Assembly: GCF_014651115.1 (NCBI RefSeq)
Contig: NZ_BMWG01000009.1
Coordinates: forward strand, 75,354-139,353
Length of the DNA stretch: 64,000 bases
Source: Streptomyces inusitatus
GTDB taxonomy: Bacteria; Actinomycetota; Actinomycetes; Streptomycetales; Streptomycetaceae
Direction of reading: 5' to 3'
Shown here: positions 44,718 to 52,637 of the stretch, piece after piece
Layout: every line of letters starts with the position of its first letter
Numbering within the stretch: the stretch's first letter is position 1
The notes under the pieces: model-generated
What the model saw: only the letters and a program-made list of their open reading frames with translations
What the model was told of the DNA's origin: nothing
Database searches by the model: none
Made by a program: the position numbers and the translations under genes

Positions 44718-45713
44718 TCAGTGGTTCCAGGTCTTGGCGAGCAGTTCGTACGAGCGCAGCCGGGCGTCGAAGTCCCAGGCCTCGCTGACGATCATCAGCT
44801 CGTCGGCGTGCGTCCGGTCGACGAGGCCCTCCAGGCCCCGGCGGACGGTCTCCGGGGTGCCGGTGAAGGACTCGGCGAGCATGGCGTTCACCATCCGGGC
44901 CTCCTGCGGGGCCCAGACGGCGTCGATGTCGTCGACCGGCGGCAGGAACTCCATGCCGCCCCGGAAGTGGGTGAGGAACTTCTGCCGCATGGTGCTGAAG
45001 ATCCGTACGGCTTCCTCGTCGGTGTCGGCGACGACCGCGTTGGCCGCGACGACGGCGTACGGCTTCGCCAGCGTCGCCGACGGGCGGAACGCGTTGCGGT
45101 ACAGCTCCAGCGCGGTGCCGAGCTGGTCGGGCGAGAAGTGGGAGGCGAAGACGAACGGCAGCCCCTCGCGGGCGGCGAGGGCCGCGCCGAAGGTGCTGGA
45201 GCCGAGGATGTAGACGGGCAGGTCGACGCCCTCGCCGGGGATCGCGCGGACCTTGCGCTCGGCGCTGCCGGGCGCGAGGTAGCCGCGGAGTTCGGCGACC
45301 TGCTCGGGGAAGTCGGCGCCGCTCTGGTGCTCGCGCCGCAGGGCGCGGGTGGTCCAGGGGTCGGTGCCGGGGGCGCGGCCGAGGCCGAGGTCGATCCGGC
45401 CCGGGTGGTAGGTGGCGAGGGTGCCGAACTGCTCGGCGACCACGTACGGGGCGTGGTTGGGGAGCATGACGCCGCCCGCTCCGACTCTGATCCGCTCGGT
45501 GGCGGCGGCGACCCGGCCGATGATGATCGAGGTCGCGGAGCTGGCCATCGCCGGGGTGTTGTGGTGCTCGGAGATCCAGAAGCGGCGGTAGCCGTACGCC
45601 TCGGTGGCGCAGGCCAGCGCGACGGTGTTCTCCAGCGCCTCGGCGGCGGGCCGGCCCGTGCGGATCGGGGAGAGGTCGAGGACGGAGAGCGGGATGTCGG
45701 AGTAGCGGGTCAT
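44718..45713 (-). CDS. LLM-class flavin-dependent oxidoreductase
   Basis: A 331-residue luciferase-like TIM-barrel enzyme of the MsnO8 subgroup. Features are [20 protein letters not shown] at the N-terminus, [34 protein letters not shown], and [13 protein letters not shown]. It uses reduced flavin and oxygen, or F420, on an unknown substrate. It sits 31 bp upstream of the OYE gene on the same strand. Three unrelated reductases in one TetR-controlled set suggests detoxification of electrophiles or quinones. Confidence 0.9.
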   Translation of the reverse strand: MTRYSDIPLSVLDLSPIRTGRPAAEALENTVALACATEAYGYRRFWISEHHNTPAMASSATSIIIGRVAAATERIRVGAGGVMLPNHAPYVVAEQFGTLATYHPGRIDLGLGRAPGTDPWTTRALRREHQSGADFPEQVAELRGYLAPGSAERKVRAIPGEGVDLPVYILGSSTFGAALAAREGLPFVFASHFSPDQLGTALELYRNAFRPSATLAKPYAVVAANAVVADTDEEAVRIFSTMRQKFLTHFRGGMEFLPPVDDIDAVWAPQEARMVNAMLAESFTGTPETVRRGLEGLVDRTHADELMIVSEAWDFDARLRSYELLAKTWNH

Positions 45714-45797
45714 GACGGTTCGGTTCTTTCGTGGTGGGGTCGGGGGCCGGTTCCGGTGATGGAACCGGGCCGGGTCGCGATCGGCGCGGCGGGCGCG

Positions 45798-46724
45798 TCA
45801 GGACAGCTCCAGGACGGCCTTTCCGGCGAGCCGGCTCATCCGTACGGCGTCGAGTGTCTCGGCGGCGTCGTTCCAGTCGCCGCGCCACACGGTGTGCGTG
45901 CGCAGCCTCCCGGCGGCGACCTCGGCGGCGAGCCAGGTCAGGTCCGTGTCGATGCCGCCGCCGGTCATCTCGAAGAAGGTGACGATCGAGCGGTTCTGGC
46001 GCGCGGGGTCGGCGAGCAGACCGCCCGGTCCGAAGGTGGTGGCGCCGCCGGAGGCGGCACCGGTCAGCACGAGCGTGCCTCCCTCGCCGAGCGCGTCGAA
46101 GTACGCGGCGAGGTCGGGGCCGCCGACCTGGTCGAGCACTCCGTCGACGGGTGCGGTGATCCCGTCGGGGCCGGTGACGACCTCGTGCGCGCCGAGGGCG
46201 CGCAGCTCGTCGGCCGTCTCCGGCTTCCGGGCGACGGCGATCACATACGCGCCGCCCCGGGCGGCGAGCTGGACGGCGAACCGGCCGACCGCGCCCGAGG
46301 CCCCGTTGACCAGGACCCGACGGCCCAGGATCGGGCCCAGTCTGCGCAGGGCGCGCAGCGCGGTCCCGCCGGAGACGGGCAGGGTGCTCATCTCTCCGAG
46401 GTCGGCGCCCCGGGGGACGGTGCCGATCAGCGCGGTGTCGACGGCGCGCAGCTCCGCCCAGCCCTCGCTGAGGCCGAGGGTGGTCACGGGGGTGCCGGCC
46501 GCCGGGCCCGAGCCGTCGGCGGCGGCCCGCTCGACGACACCGGCGGCGTCCCAGCCGATCACCGCGCCGTCGGGCGCGCCCGGAAGGATGTAGCGGAACT
46601 CGGCCGGGTTGGGCGAGATCGCCGTGACGCGGACGAGCGCCTGGTGGGGCGCGGGGACGGGGTCGGGTGCTTCGGCGAGGCGCAGCCGTCCCGGGGCGGA
46701 GCGGTCGGCGATCAGGGCACGCAT
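45798..46724 (-). CDS. Zinc-type alcohol dehydrogenase-like quinone oxidoreductase
   Basis: A 308-residue MDR-superfamily NADPH:quinone oxidoreductase. The GroES-like N-domain has [16 protein letters not shown] and [11 protein letters not shown]. The Rossmann half has [20 protein letters not shown], then DGVLDQVGG. Zinc ligands are missing, as usual in the quinone oxidoreductase branch. It is the first gene of the leftward set and begins 136 bp from the divergent TetR gene, with a dyad operator between. Confidence 0.88.
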   Translation of the reverse strand: MRALIADRSAPGRLRLAEAPDPVPAPHQALVRVTAISPNPAEFRYILPGAPDGAVIGWDAAGVVERAAADGSGPAAGTPVTTLGLSEGWAELRAVDTALIGTVPRGADLGEMSTLPVSGGTALRALRRLGPILGRRVLVNGASGAVGRFAVQLAARGGAYVIAVARKPETADELRALGAHEVVTGPDGITAPVDGVLDQVGGPDLAAYFDALGEGGTLVLTGAASGGATTFGPGGLLADPARQNRSIVTFFEMTGGGIDTDLTWLAAEVAAGRLRTHTVWRGDWNDAAETLDAVRMSRLAGKAVLELS

Positions 46725-46770
46725 GGGATTCCTCCGGTCGGTCTCTGGGGCGGGCGGGCCGCCGTCCAGA

Positions 46771-46791
46771 AAATGTCACTCAGTGGCACTT
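46771..46791. promoter_or_regulatory. Candidate TetR operator
   Basis: The dyad TGTCACT-C-AGTGGCA (46774-46788) has one mismatch and flanking A/T pairs, which extends symmetry to 46771-46791. It lies between the TetR gene and the divergent quinone oxidoreductase gene, next to a TACTAT-like -10 on the minus strand (46793-46800 region). This is the expected place for autoregulation and repression of the divergent genes. Confidence 0.5.
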
Positions 46792-46847
46792 GCTTATAGT
46801 AGGCAAACGCTGCTCGGTGGCTTAGGTATTCCAGGGGCGATTCCGCC

Positions 46848-46853
46848 TACACT
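46848..46853 (+). promoter_or_regulatory. Leaderless-type -10 (TACACT)
   Basis: TACACT ends 7 bp before the ATG of the TetR gene at 46861, without a ribosome-binding site. Confidence 0.5.
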
Positions 46854-46860
46854 CGCCGGT

Positions 46861-47613
46861 ATGACGACAGGGACGGCGACGAGACCGGGACCGGCACCGG
46901 GGCCGGGGCCGGGGCCGGGGCTGGAGGGGAAAGAGCTGCCGCTGCGCGAGCGCAAGCGGCTGCGTACCCGGCGGGCCCTGGTCGAGGCCGCGCTCACCCG
47001 GTACGCCAGGGACGGCTTCGAGCGGACGACACTCGACGACCTCACCGACGATGTCGAGATCTCGAAGCGGACCTTCTTCCGCTACTTCGCCTCCAAGGAG
47101 GATGTGGCGCTCGCGCCGGAGAAGGAGTTCTGGGCCGCCTTCCTCGATGTGCTCCGGGCGGCCGAACTGTCCGGGCCGGTCCTCGGTGTGCTGCACCGGG
47201 CGCTGATCGCCTCTCTGGAGCGGATGGGAGAGGAGTGGGAGCGGCGGTTCGCGGAGAGCCGGCGGCTCGTGGAGCGGATCCCGGCGCTCTCGGCGCACAG
47301 CCTCCAGCACTGCGCCGAGACCTCCGGCGCCGTCCTGGCGCTGCTCTCCGGGCGCCTGGGGGCCCGGGGGCCACTGATCGCGGACGACGGCGGTCCGGAC
47401 GGGCCGGGGATGGACGAGCTGCGGTTGCGGATCGCGCTGGAGATCACCGTGGCCGCCTTCCGGTGCGCGCTGCACGCCTGGTCCACCGGGCCCGCGAACG
47501 CGGGCCGGCCGGAGCTGATCGCCCTGACCGACCGCGCGTTCGCCGCCGTACCGGGAAGCCTGGACCTGACGGCCGGGCCCACCGCGAACGGCGTTCCCGC
47601 CGGGAACGGCTGA
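46861..47613 (+). CDS. TetR-family transcriptional regulator
   Basis: A 250-residue TetR regulator. After a proline-glycine repeat (about 10-20), the helix-turn-helix domain reads RTRRALVEAALTRYARDGFER, with TTLDDLTDDVEISKRTFFRYFASKED. The C-terminal ligand-binding part is of the MftR-like actinobacterial type. It is divergent from a set of three oxidoreductases (quinone oxidoreductase, LLM enzyme, OYE), with a clear dyad between, so it probably represses them until a reactive ligand is bound. Confidence 0.9.
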   Translation: MTTGTATRPGPAPGPGPGPGLEGKELPLRERKRLRTRRALVEAALTRYARDGFERTTLDDLTDDVEISKRTFFRYFASKEDVALAPEKEFWAAFLDVLRAAELSGPVLGVLHRALIASLERMGEEWERRFAESRRLVERIPALSAHSLQHCAETSGAVLALLSGRLGARGPLIADDGGPDGPGMDELRLRIALEITVAAFRCALHAWSTGPANAGRPELIALTDRAFAAVPGSLDLTAGPTANGVPAGNG

Positions 47614-48530
47614 AGGGCCGGTCCGCGAGCGGTACGGTTCACGGACGCCCGGCCGGGACAGTGAGAGTGTTCCGGCCGGGCGCCCGTTCGCCGTCGGGTC
47701 CGCTCGGGCCCGCTTGGGTCTGCTCGGACCCCCTCAGATCCGCTCGCACCCCCTCCGGTCTGCGGCTTCGGGTGCGGCGGGGGCAACACGTCGAAGGACG
47801 AGTGCGCCCCACCCAGCGCCCGGGACTCCGGCAGCCAGGACGAGATGATCAGGCTGGTCCGGTCCATCAGCTGCTCGGCGCCGAGCCGCCCGGGCAGGAA
47901 GCGGCCGAAGGGCTCGACCTTCTCCAGGCGCTCCAGGCCCTTGGAGATGGCGACGGACTGGTCGGCGTCGCCGGTCTTCTCGGCGACGGTCAGGATGCCG
48001 ATCTGCTTCTCCTCGGGCTGGAACATCAGCCAGATGCTGGACTGGCCCTGCTTCTCGGCCTCGTCACGGATGGCCGGCCACACCTCGGCCAGCAGCCGCT
48101 CGACGCCCTCAGCGCTCTCGGCGGGGTAGGAGTACCGCTCGAACCGGTTGATGTGGTGCGAGGTGGCCATCGGCTTGAAGTCGTGCGCGCCGGTGACCTT
48201 CCAGTAGTGCTTGTCCACACCGGGGAAGCGCGACCAGAACTTCACGCCGGGCTCCGGGAAGAGCTCCTCGTTGGTGAAGTGGTTGTAGTCGAGGACGTTC
48301 TCCCAGGTGTCGAAGAGGTAGCGACCGCCGATGTACTTGACGCCGGTGGCCGGGTCGAAGCGCAGCGGGGTGTACTTGTGGCGCATGCCCGGGCGGATGT
48401 CCATGTTGGGGCGCTCACGCTCCAGCATGTCGACGAGGTCCTGGGTGGAGTAGCGGTCATCCAGGGGGAAGTCGGAGGTGAAGGCCGCCTCCGCCTTGAT
48501 CGGGCCGGTCTCGTAGCCGCGGACGTCCAT
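47082..48530 (-). CDS. Conserved hypothetical protein with open-ended C-terminus
   Basis: The frame gives 482 residues, but only about 1-265 look like a natural protein, ending near SSFDVLPPPHPKPQT at about 47750. The rest is low-complexity sequence translated through a decamer repeat and a terminator hairpin into the antisense strand of the TetR gene. A one-base shift near 47750 would reach TGA at about 47735. The conserved part is rich in aromatic and charged residues (KFWSRFPGVDKHYWKVTGAHD, SSIWLMFQPEEKQIGILTVAE) and may hold two dimeric alpha-beta-barrel-like halves; I do not recognise the family. Start ATG at 48530 follows GAGAGGAAAC. It is divergent from a TetR gene, with paired dyads between, so it is probably its target. 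Confidence 0.55.
   Translation of the reverse strand: MDVRGYETGPIKAEAAFTSDFPLDDRYSTQDLVDMLERERPNMDIRPGMRHKYTPLRFDPATGVKYIGGRYLFDTWENVLDYNHFTNEELFPEPGVKFWSRFPGVDKHYWKVTGAHDFKPMATSHHINRFERYSYPAESAEGVERLLAEVWPAIRDEAEKQGQSSIWLMFQPEEKQIGILTVAEKTGDADQSVAISKGLERLEKVEPFGRFLPGRLGAEQLMDRTSLIISSWLPESRALGGAHSSFDVLPPPHPKPQTGGGASGSEGVRADPSGPERTRRRTGARPEHSHCPGRASVNRTARGPALQPFPAGTPFAVGPAVRSRLPGTAANARSVRAISSGRPAFAGPVDQACSAHRKAATVISSAIRNRSSSIPGPSGPPSSAISGPRAPRRPESSARTAPEVSAQCWRLCAESAGIRSTSRRLSANRRSHSSPIRSREAISARCSTPRTGPDSSAARSTSRKAAQNSFSGASATSSLEAK
47646..47682. terminator. Hairpin between TetR gene and convergent gene
   Basis: CGCCCGGCCGGGACA (47646-47660) and TGTTCCGGCCGGGCG (47668-47682) pair over 15 nt with one mismatch around a 7-nt loop. 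It should terminate the TetR transcript, and also the convergent gene if that gene ends near 47700. Confidence 0.7.
47695..47769. repeat. Degenerate 10-bp tandem repeats
   Basis: About seven decamers related to CGCTCGGACC follow one another without spacers (for example CGCTCGGGCC, CGCTTGGGTC, TGCTCGGACC, CCCTCAGATC, CGCTCGCACC). They sit exactly where the leftward gene should end. A 10-bp unit shifts reading frame, which may explain the missing stop codon. Confidence 0.65.
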
Positions 48531-48711
48531 GGTTGTTTCCTCTCTCACTGCGTGCTGCCACTCCCCGGATCGGGCGATCCCGCTCGGGGCGGGCCCCGCC
48601 GTGACACCGGCGGGGCGGGGAGGTCTGATCGGGCGCGCCCCCGTCCTGGGGCCGCGCCGAGACCGGTGGCACTCGGCTCCGAAGCGCCTCGTGCCACACG
48701 ATCCGGACAAC

Positions 48712-48763
48712 CGGACCGCTCGGTCATGTTCTGAACCGTAGCACAACATGACCGCGCGGTCCG
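48712..48763. promoter_or_regulatory. Paired TetR operators
   Basis: CGGACCGCTCGGTCATGTT (48712-48730) and AACATGACCGCGCGGTCCG (48745-48763) are inverted copies over 19 nt with one mismatch and a 14-nt spacer. Each half also contains its own dyad of the form GACCGNNCGGTC, so two repressor dimers could bind. They lie between divergent genes and overlap the TetR promoter region. Confidence 0.6.
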
Positions 48764-48782
48764 ATTAGGTAGGATGGGACCC

Positions 48783-49385
48783 ATGATGAGAGCTGACGCC
48801 GTGCGCAACCGCCGCCTGCTGATGGACGCCGCCGCGGCGGAGTTCGCCGAGAACGGCATGGATGTGTCGATCACCCGTATCGCCACCCGGGCCGGAATCG
48901 GCAAGGGGACGGTCTTCCGGCACTTCGACACCAAGGAACAACTGCTCGCCGAGATCTTCAGCGACCGCCTGGAGGAACTGGTCACGGCCGGTCTCCGGCT
49001 CGCCGAGTCCGACGACCCGGCCGGCGCGCTCTTCGAGTTCATGACCATCGGCACCGAGATCCAGGCCCGCGACCGCTCCTTCTGCCAGGCCGCCGCCGCC
49101 CTCTCCCGCAGCGAATCAGCCGTCCACACCTCCCGCGAACGCCTCGCGGACGTGGCCGAGACCCTCGTCGCCAACGCGCAGCGGGCCGGGGCGATCCGTG
49201 ACGACATCACGGGCCTCGACATCGTGCTCCTGCTGAGCGCCGCCTCCCAGGCCGTCCTCAGCATCAGCGAGGACGCCCCCGGCCTCTGGCGGCGCTATCT
49301 GGCCATGGTCTTCGACGGTCTGCGCACCCGAAGCGCCCACCCGCTCCCCGTCCCCGCCCCCACCCGGGCGCAGTTCACGGGGTGA
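48783..49385 (+). CDS. TetR-family transcriptional regulator
   Basis: A 200-residue TetR regulator. The helix-turn-helix domain is RNRRLLMDAAAAEFAENGMDV, with ITRIATRAGIGKGTVFRHFDTKEQ. The C-terminal part is of the TetR_C_33/SbtR-like kind common in Streptomyces. TAGGAT (48770-48775) ends 7 bp before this ATG, so the transcript is probably leaderless; an upstream ATG at 48774 would overlap the -10. Paired GACCGNNCGGTC dyads upstream suggest autoregulation and control of the divergent hypothetical gene. Confidence 0.9.
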   Translation: MMRADAVRNRRLLMDAAAAEFAENGMDVSITRIATRAGIGKGTVFRHFDTKEQLLAEIFSDRLEELVTAGLRLAESDDPAGALFEFMTIGTEIQARDRSFCQAAAALSRSESAVHTSRERLADVAETLVANAQRAGAIRDDITGLDIVLLLSAASQAVLSISEDAPGLWRRYLAMVFDGLRTRSAHPLPVPAPTRAQFTG

Positions 49386-49428
49386 ACGGACACAGGGTCC
49401 GGCCGGCGTGGAACGATGCGCGAGATCA

Positions 49429-49445
49429 ATGCGTGTGAGACGCAT
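49429..49445. promoter_or_regulatory. Small dyad upstream of the DUF2165 gene
   Basis: ATGCGT (49429-49434) and ACGCAT (49440-49445) are exact inverted copies with a 5-bp spacer, 28 bp before the ATG. It could be an operator or a chance dyad. Confidence 0.25.
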
Positions 49446-49472
49446 GGGACTTGTGTGATGGAAGGGGATTTC

Positions 49473-50057
49473 ATGACGAAGGACGGCAAGGACGGCAGGG
49501 ACGGCAAGGACGGCGACGGCATACGGAGCGGGTTCGGGAGTCTGCCGGTCGCGGGGGCCGTGCTCACGGGCATCGTCGCCGCCTACATGGCCCTGGTCGC
49601 GTTCGGGAACATCACCGACTTCGGGACGAACCGCGAGTTCGTCCGCCATGTCCTGGCCATGGACACCACCTTCCGGGACGAGGACGTGATGTGGCGGGCG
49701 ATCGAGTCGCACGCCGTGGCCGACGTGGCGTACGTGGGCATCATCGCCTGGGAGACACTGACCGCCGCCGTCCTGCTGGGCGCGGTGTGGCTGTGGGTAC
49801 GCGGACTGCGGCGCGGGAACCGGGGGGATGTCGGCCCGGCGCGCCGGACCACCACCCTGGGGCTGCTCATGGTGCTGCTGCTCTTCGGACTCGGCTTCAT
49901 CGTGATCGGCGGCGAGTGGTTCCAGATGTGGCAGTCGTCCGACTGGAACGGGCTGGAGCCCGCGGGACGCAATGTGATGCTGGCGGCGTTCGCCCTCGTA
50001 CTGATCCATCTGCCCGGCGCGCGCGGGAACGGGGAGGGCGCCGACCGGACGCCGTAG
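49473..50057 (+). CDS. DUF2165 family membrane protein
   Basis: A 194-residue integral membrane protein with about four helices. The N-terminus has a lysine-aspartate-glycine repeat (KDGKDGRDGKDGDG) encoded by 9-bp units. The DUF2165 pattern follows: AGAVLTGIVAAYMALVAFGNITDF, then FVRHVLAMDTTF, and WRAIESHAVADVAYVGIIAWE, then GEWFQMWQS near the last helix. The function is unknown. The chosen ATG follows GAAGGGG; earlier in-frame starts lack such a site. Confidence 0.8.
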   Translation: MTKDGKDGRDGKDGDGIRSGFGSLPVAGAVLTGIVAAYMALVAFGNITDFGTNREFVRHVLAMDTTFRDEDVMWRAIESHAVADVAYVGIIAWETLTAAVLLGAVWLWVRGLRRGNRGDVGPARRTTTLGLLMVLLLFGLGFIVIGGEWFQMWQSSDWNGLEPAGRNVMLAAFALVLIHLPGARGNGEGADRTP

Positions 50058-50209
50058 AAGAGCCTCCGTGGGGGCTCGGTCTCAGGCGGGAAACCGGGGT
50101 GCCCGGTGGGATTCGTCCCGCGTAAAGGGAAGGGCGGGGACGGTGAGCCGCGACGAGTCCCGCGGCGGTCGGCTCATAGAGTCGGGCCTGTTCCGGAGGA
50201 GGACTTCTG

Positions 50210-50785
50210 ATGCGCGGGGTGACCTACTCGATGGGCGTCTCCCTCGACGGCTACATCGTCGGGCCGGACGGCCGCTTCGACTGGACGGAGCCCGACGAGG
50301 AGCTCTTTCGCTTCGTCACCGACGAGATCCGGGAGGTCGGCGTCCATCTGCTGGGACGGCGGCTGTACGAGACGATGCTGTACTGGGAGACTGCGGACCA
50401 GGATCCGTCGCTCGGCGGCTCCCTGCGTGAGTGGGCGGCGATCTGGAAGCCGCTCCCCAAGGTGGTGTTCTCCACCACGCTGTCGACGGTGCGGGGCAGC
50501 GCCCGCCTGGCCTCCGGTGGTCTGCCGGAGGAGATCGAGCGGTTGCGGGCCGAGCCGGGGGAGGGTGACATCGCGATCGGCGGTGCGACGCTCGCCGCCG
50601 AGGCGGCCGCGCTGGGGCTGATCGACGAGTACCGGGCCAGGGTCCACCCGGTGCTGGTCGGCGGCGGTGTTCCGTTCTTTCCCCGGCGGGAGCGCCGGGT
50701 GGATCTCGAACTCGTCGGGACCCGTGCCTTCGGTTCGGGAGTCGTCTGCCTCCGCCACCGCGTGGTGCGCCGGGCCTCGCTCTAG
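50210..50785 (+). CDS. Dihydrofolate reductase-like (RibD C-terminal) protein
   Basis: A 191-residue reductase-fold protein. SMGVSLDGYIVGPDGRFDWTEP at the start, LLGRRLYETM in the middle and DIAIGGATLAAEAAALGLIDE at the NADPH site are typical of the COG0262/RibD C-terminal family, which is far more common in actinomycetes than true FolA. The substrate is unknown. GGAGGAGG precedes the ATG. It is probably a single gene. Confidence 0.85.
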   Translation: MRGVTYSMGVSLDGYIVGPDGRFDWTEPDEELFRFVTDEIREVGVHLLGRRLYETMLYWETADQDPSLGGSLREWAAIWKPLPKVVFSTTLSTVRGSARLASGGLPEEIERLRAEPGEGDIAIGGATLAAEAAALGLIDEYRARVHPVLVGGGVPFFPRRERRVDLELVGTRAFGSGVVCLRHRVVRRASL

Positions 50786-50875
50786 AAGTCGCCGGTGCCC
50801 GTACGGCGGGAAGGTTCCCTCATACGCGCCGCGCCGCACCACACCGCGCCGCACCTCCAACCCCCCTCCCTGGAT

Positions 50876-50907
50876 TTGACTTTCACATTGATGTGAGGGT
50901 TTACCGT
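50876..50907 (+). promoter_or_regulatory. MerR-type promoter of the MFS gene
   Basis: TTGACT (50876-50881) and a -10 read as TTTACC or TACCGT (50900-50907) are separated by a long spacer of 18-20 bp. The spacer holds a perfect dyad TCACAT-TG-ATGTGA (50883-50896). A dyad inside an elongated spacer is the hallmark of promoters that MerR-family activators twist into register. No merR gene is adjacent. Confidence 0.6.
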
Positions 50908-50940
50908 TCGTGCGAACGGCCGTCGCCGAGTGACGGCCGT
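50904..50940 (+). promoter_or_regulatory. Dyads in the MFS leader
   Basis: CCGTTCG-TG-CGAACGG (50904-50919) is a perfect dyad that overlaps the -10. ACGGCCGTC (50916-50924) pairs with GACGGCCGT (50932-50940) over 9 nt. The two can form alternative structures or bind a second regulator. Confidence 0.35.
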
Positions 50941-50972
50941 GAAGTGACGCACGGAAGGAAGGAGGCACGGCA

Positions 50973-52571
50973 GTGCCCAGCGAAAGCGCGCCGCCGCGCG
51001 CGGGACGACGGGAGTGGTGGGGGTTGGCCGTACTGGCCCTGCCCACCTCCATGCTGGCGATGGACATGACCGTCCTGCATCTCGCCGCGCCCGCCATCAG
51101 CGAGGATCTCTCCCCCAGCGGCAGCGAGCTGCTGTGGATCCTGGACATCTACGGCTTCCTGATCTCGGGATTCCTGATCTCCATGGGCACCCTCGGCGAC
51201 CGGATCGGACGCCGTCGGCTGCTGATGGCCGGAGCCACCGCCTTCACCGCGGCCTCGGTGTTCGCGGCGTATGCGCAGAGTGCCGAGACGCTCATCCTGG
51301 CCCGGGCGCTGCTGGGGGTCGCCGGGGCGACGGTGATGCCCTCCGCACTGGCCCTGATCTCCACCATGTTCGCGGTCCCCGCCCAGCGCGCCTTCGCCAT
51401 CGCCGTCTGGATGACCGCCTTCATCACCGGCGAGGCGGTCGGCCCCCTGGTGGGCGGCGTGCTGCTGGAGTTCTTCTGGTGGGGGTCGGTGTTCCTCATC
51501 GCCGTCCCGGTGATGGTGCTGCTCCTGGTCACCGCGCCCAAGCTGCTGCCGGAGCACCGCGAGGCCCGGCCGGCGGGGCGTTTCGACTTCGTCAGCGCCG
51601 CGCTGTCGCTGCTGGCGGTGCTCTCGCTGGTCTACGCGGTCAAGCTGCTCTCCGAGTCGGGCGCGGGTGCGGGGCCACTGGGCTTCGCTCTCGTCGGCCT
51701 GGCCGCGGGCGCGGCCTTCGTCCGGCGGCAGAAGCGGCTGGACGAGCCGCTGGTGGATCTCGGTCTGTTCCGCGTCCCGGCCTTCAGTGCCGCGCTGAGC
51801 ACTCAGACGCTCTCGGTCTGCGGTCTCGCGGGCACCCAGCTCCTGCTGATGCAGTATCTCCAGTCCGTCCACGAACTCTCCCCGCTCCGGGCGGGCCTGT
51901 GGACGCTGCCCGCCGTCGGCATCGGCATCGTCGGCACCCTGCTCGCCCCGCGCACGGTCACCCGGGTCCGCCCGGCCACCGCGGTCAGCGTCTGTCTGGT
52001 GCTGGCCGCCGTCGGCGCGGCGCTGATCGTGCCCGCGGGCCCGGAGTCCGGACTGGCCTGGGCGATCGGCGGATTCACCCTGCTGTACGCCGGTGTCACC
52101 CCGATTCTCGCCCTGACCGCCGACCTCATCGTGGGCTCCGCCCCGCCGGAGCGCGCGGGCGCGGCGTCGGCCGTCTCGGAGAGCGGCGCGGAGCTGGGCC
52201 TCTCCCTGGGCATGGCGCTGCTCGGCAGCCTCGGCCTCGCCGTCTACCGGCGGCAGCTCTCCGACAACGCGCCCGCCGGTGTGGACGACGCCGCGCTGAG
52301 CGACGCCCAGCAGACCGTCGGCAGTGCCGTCAGCGCCGCCGAGGACCTGCCGGAACCGGCCTCGTCGGGTCTCGTCGACGCGGCCCGCGACGCCTTCACC
52401 GACGGCCTCGCCACCGCGGCGGGCGTCTCCGCCGCGCTGCTGCTCGCCACCGCGGCGCTGGCCGCGGTGATGCTGCGCGGCGTTTCGACCGTGGGCCACG
52501 GGGAGGAGGAGACAGAGCAGCCCCCGGCCCCGGAGCGGGAGTCAGAACCGGCGGCGGCGCACGGCGATTGA
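50973..52571 (+). CDS. DHA2-type MFS multidrug exporter
   Basis: A 532-residue exporter with about 14 membrane helices, of the QacA/SmvA branch. The first helix has ALPTSMLAMDMTVLHLAAPAI, which contains motif D1-like acid residues. Motif A is GTLGDRIGRRRLL, and motif C-like glycines are in AVWMTAFITGEAVGPLVGG. The C-terminus is a charged tail. It pumps cationic or hydrophobic drugs using the proton gradient. The start is GTG at 50973 behind GAAGGAGG. The promoter has MerR-type geometry, so induction by a drug or metal is likely. Confidence 0.92.
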   Translation: MPSESAPPRAGRREWWGLAVLALPTSMLAMDMTVLHLAAPAISEDLSPSGSELLWILDIYGFLISGFLISMGTLGDRIGRRRLLMAGATAFTAASVFAAYAQSAETLILARALLGVAGATVMPSALALISTMFAVPAQRAFAIAVWMTAFITGEAVGPLVGGVLLEFFWWGSVFLIAVPVMVLLLVTAPKLLPEHREARPAGRFDFVSAALSLLAVLSLVYAVKLLSESGAGAGPLGFALVGLAAGAAFVRRQKRLDEPLVDLGLFRVPAFSAALSTQTLSVCGLAGTQLLLMQYLQSVHELSPLRAGLWTLPAVGIGIVGTLLAPRTVTRVRPATAVSVCLVLAAVGAALIVPAGPESGLAWAIGGFTLLYAGVTPILALTADLIVGSAPPERAGAASAVSESGAELGLSLGMALLGSLGLAVYRRQLSDNAPAGVDDAALSDAQQTVGSAVSAAEDLPEPASSGLVDAARDAFTDGLATAAGVSAALLLATAALAAVMLRGVSTVGHGEEETEQPPAPERESEPAAAHGD

Positions 52572-52637
52572 CGCGCCCCGGACGGCCCCTCAGCCCCGGG
52601 CTACGGCCCCGGACGGCCTCGGGCTACGGCCCCGGGC

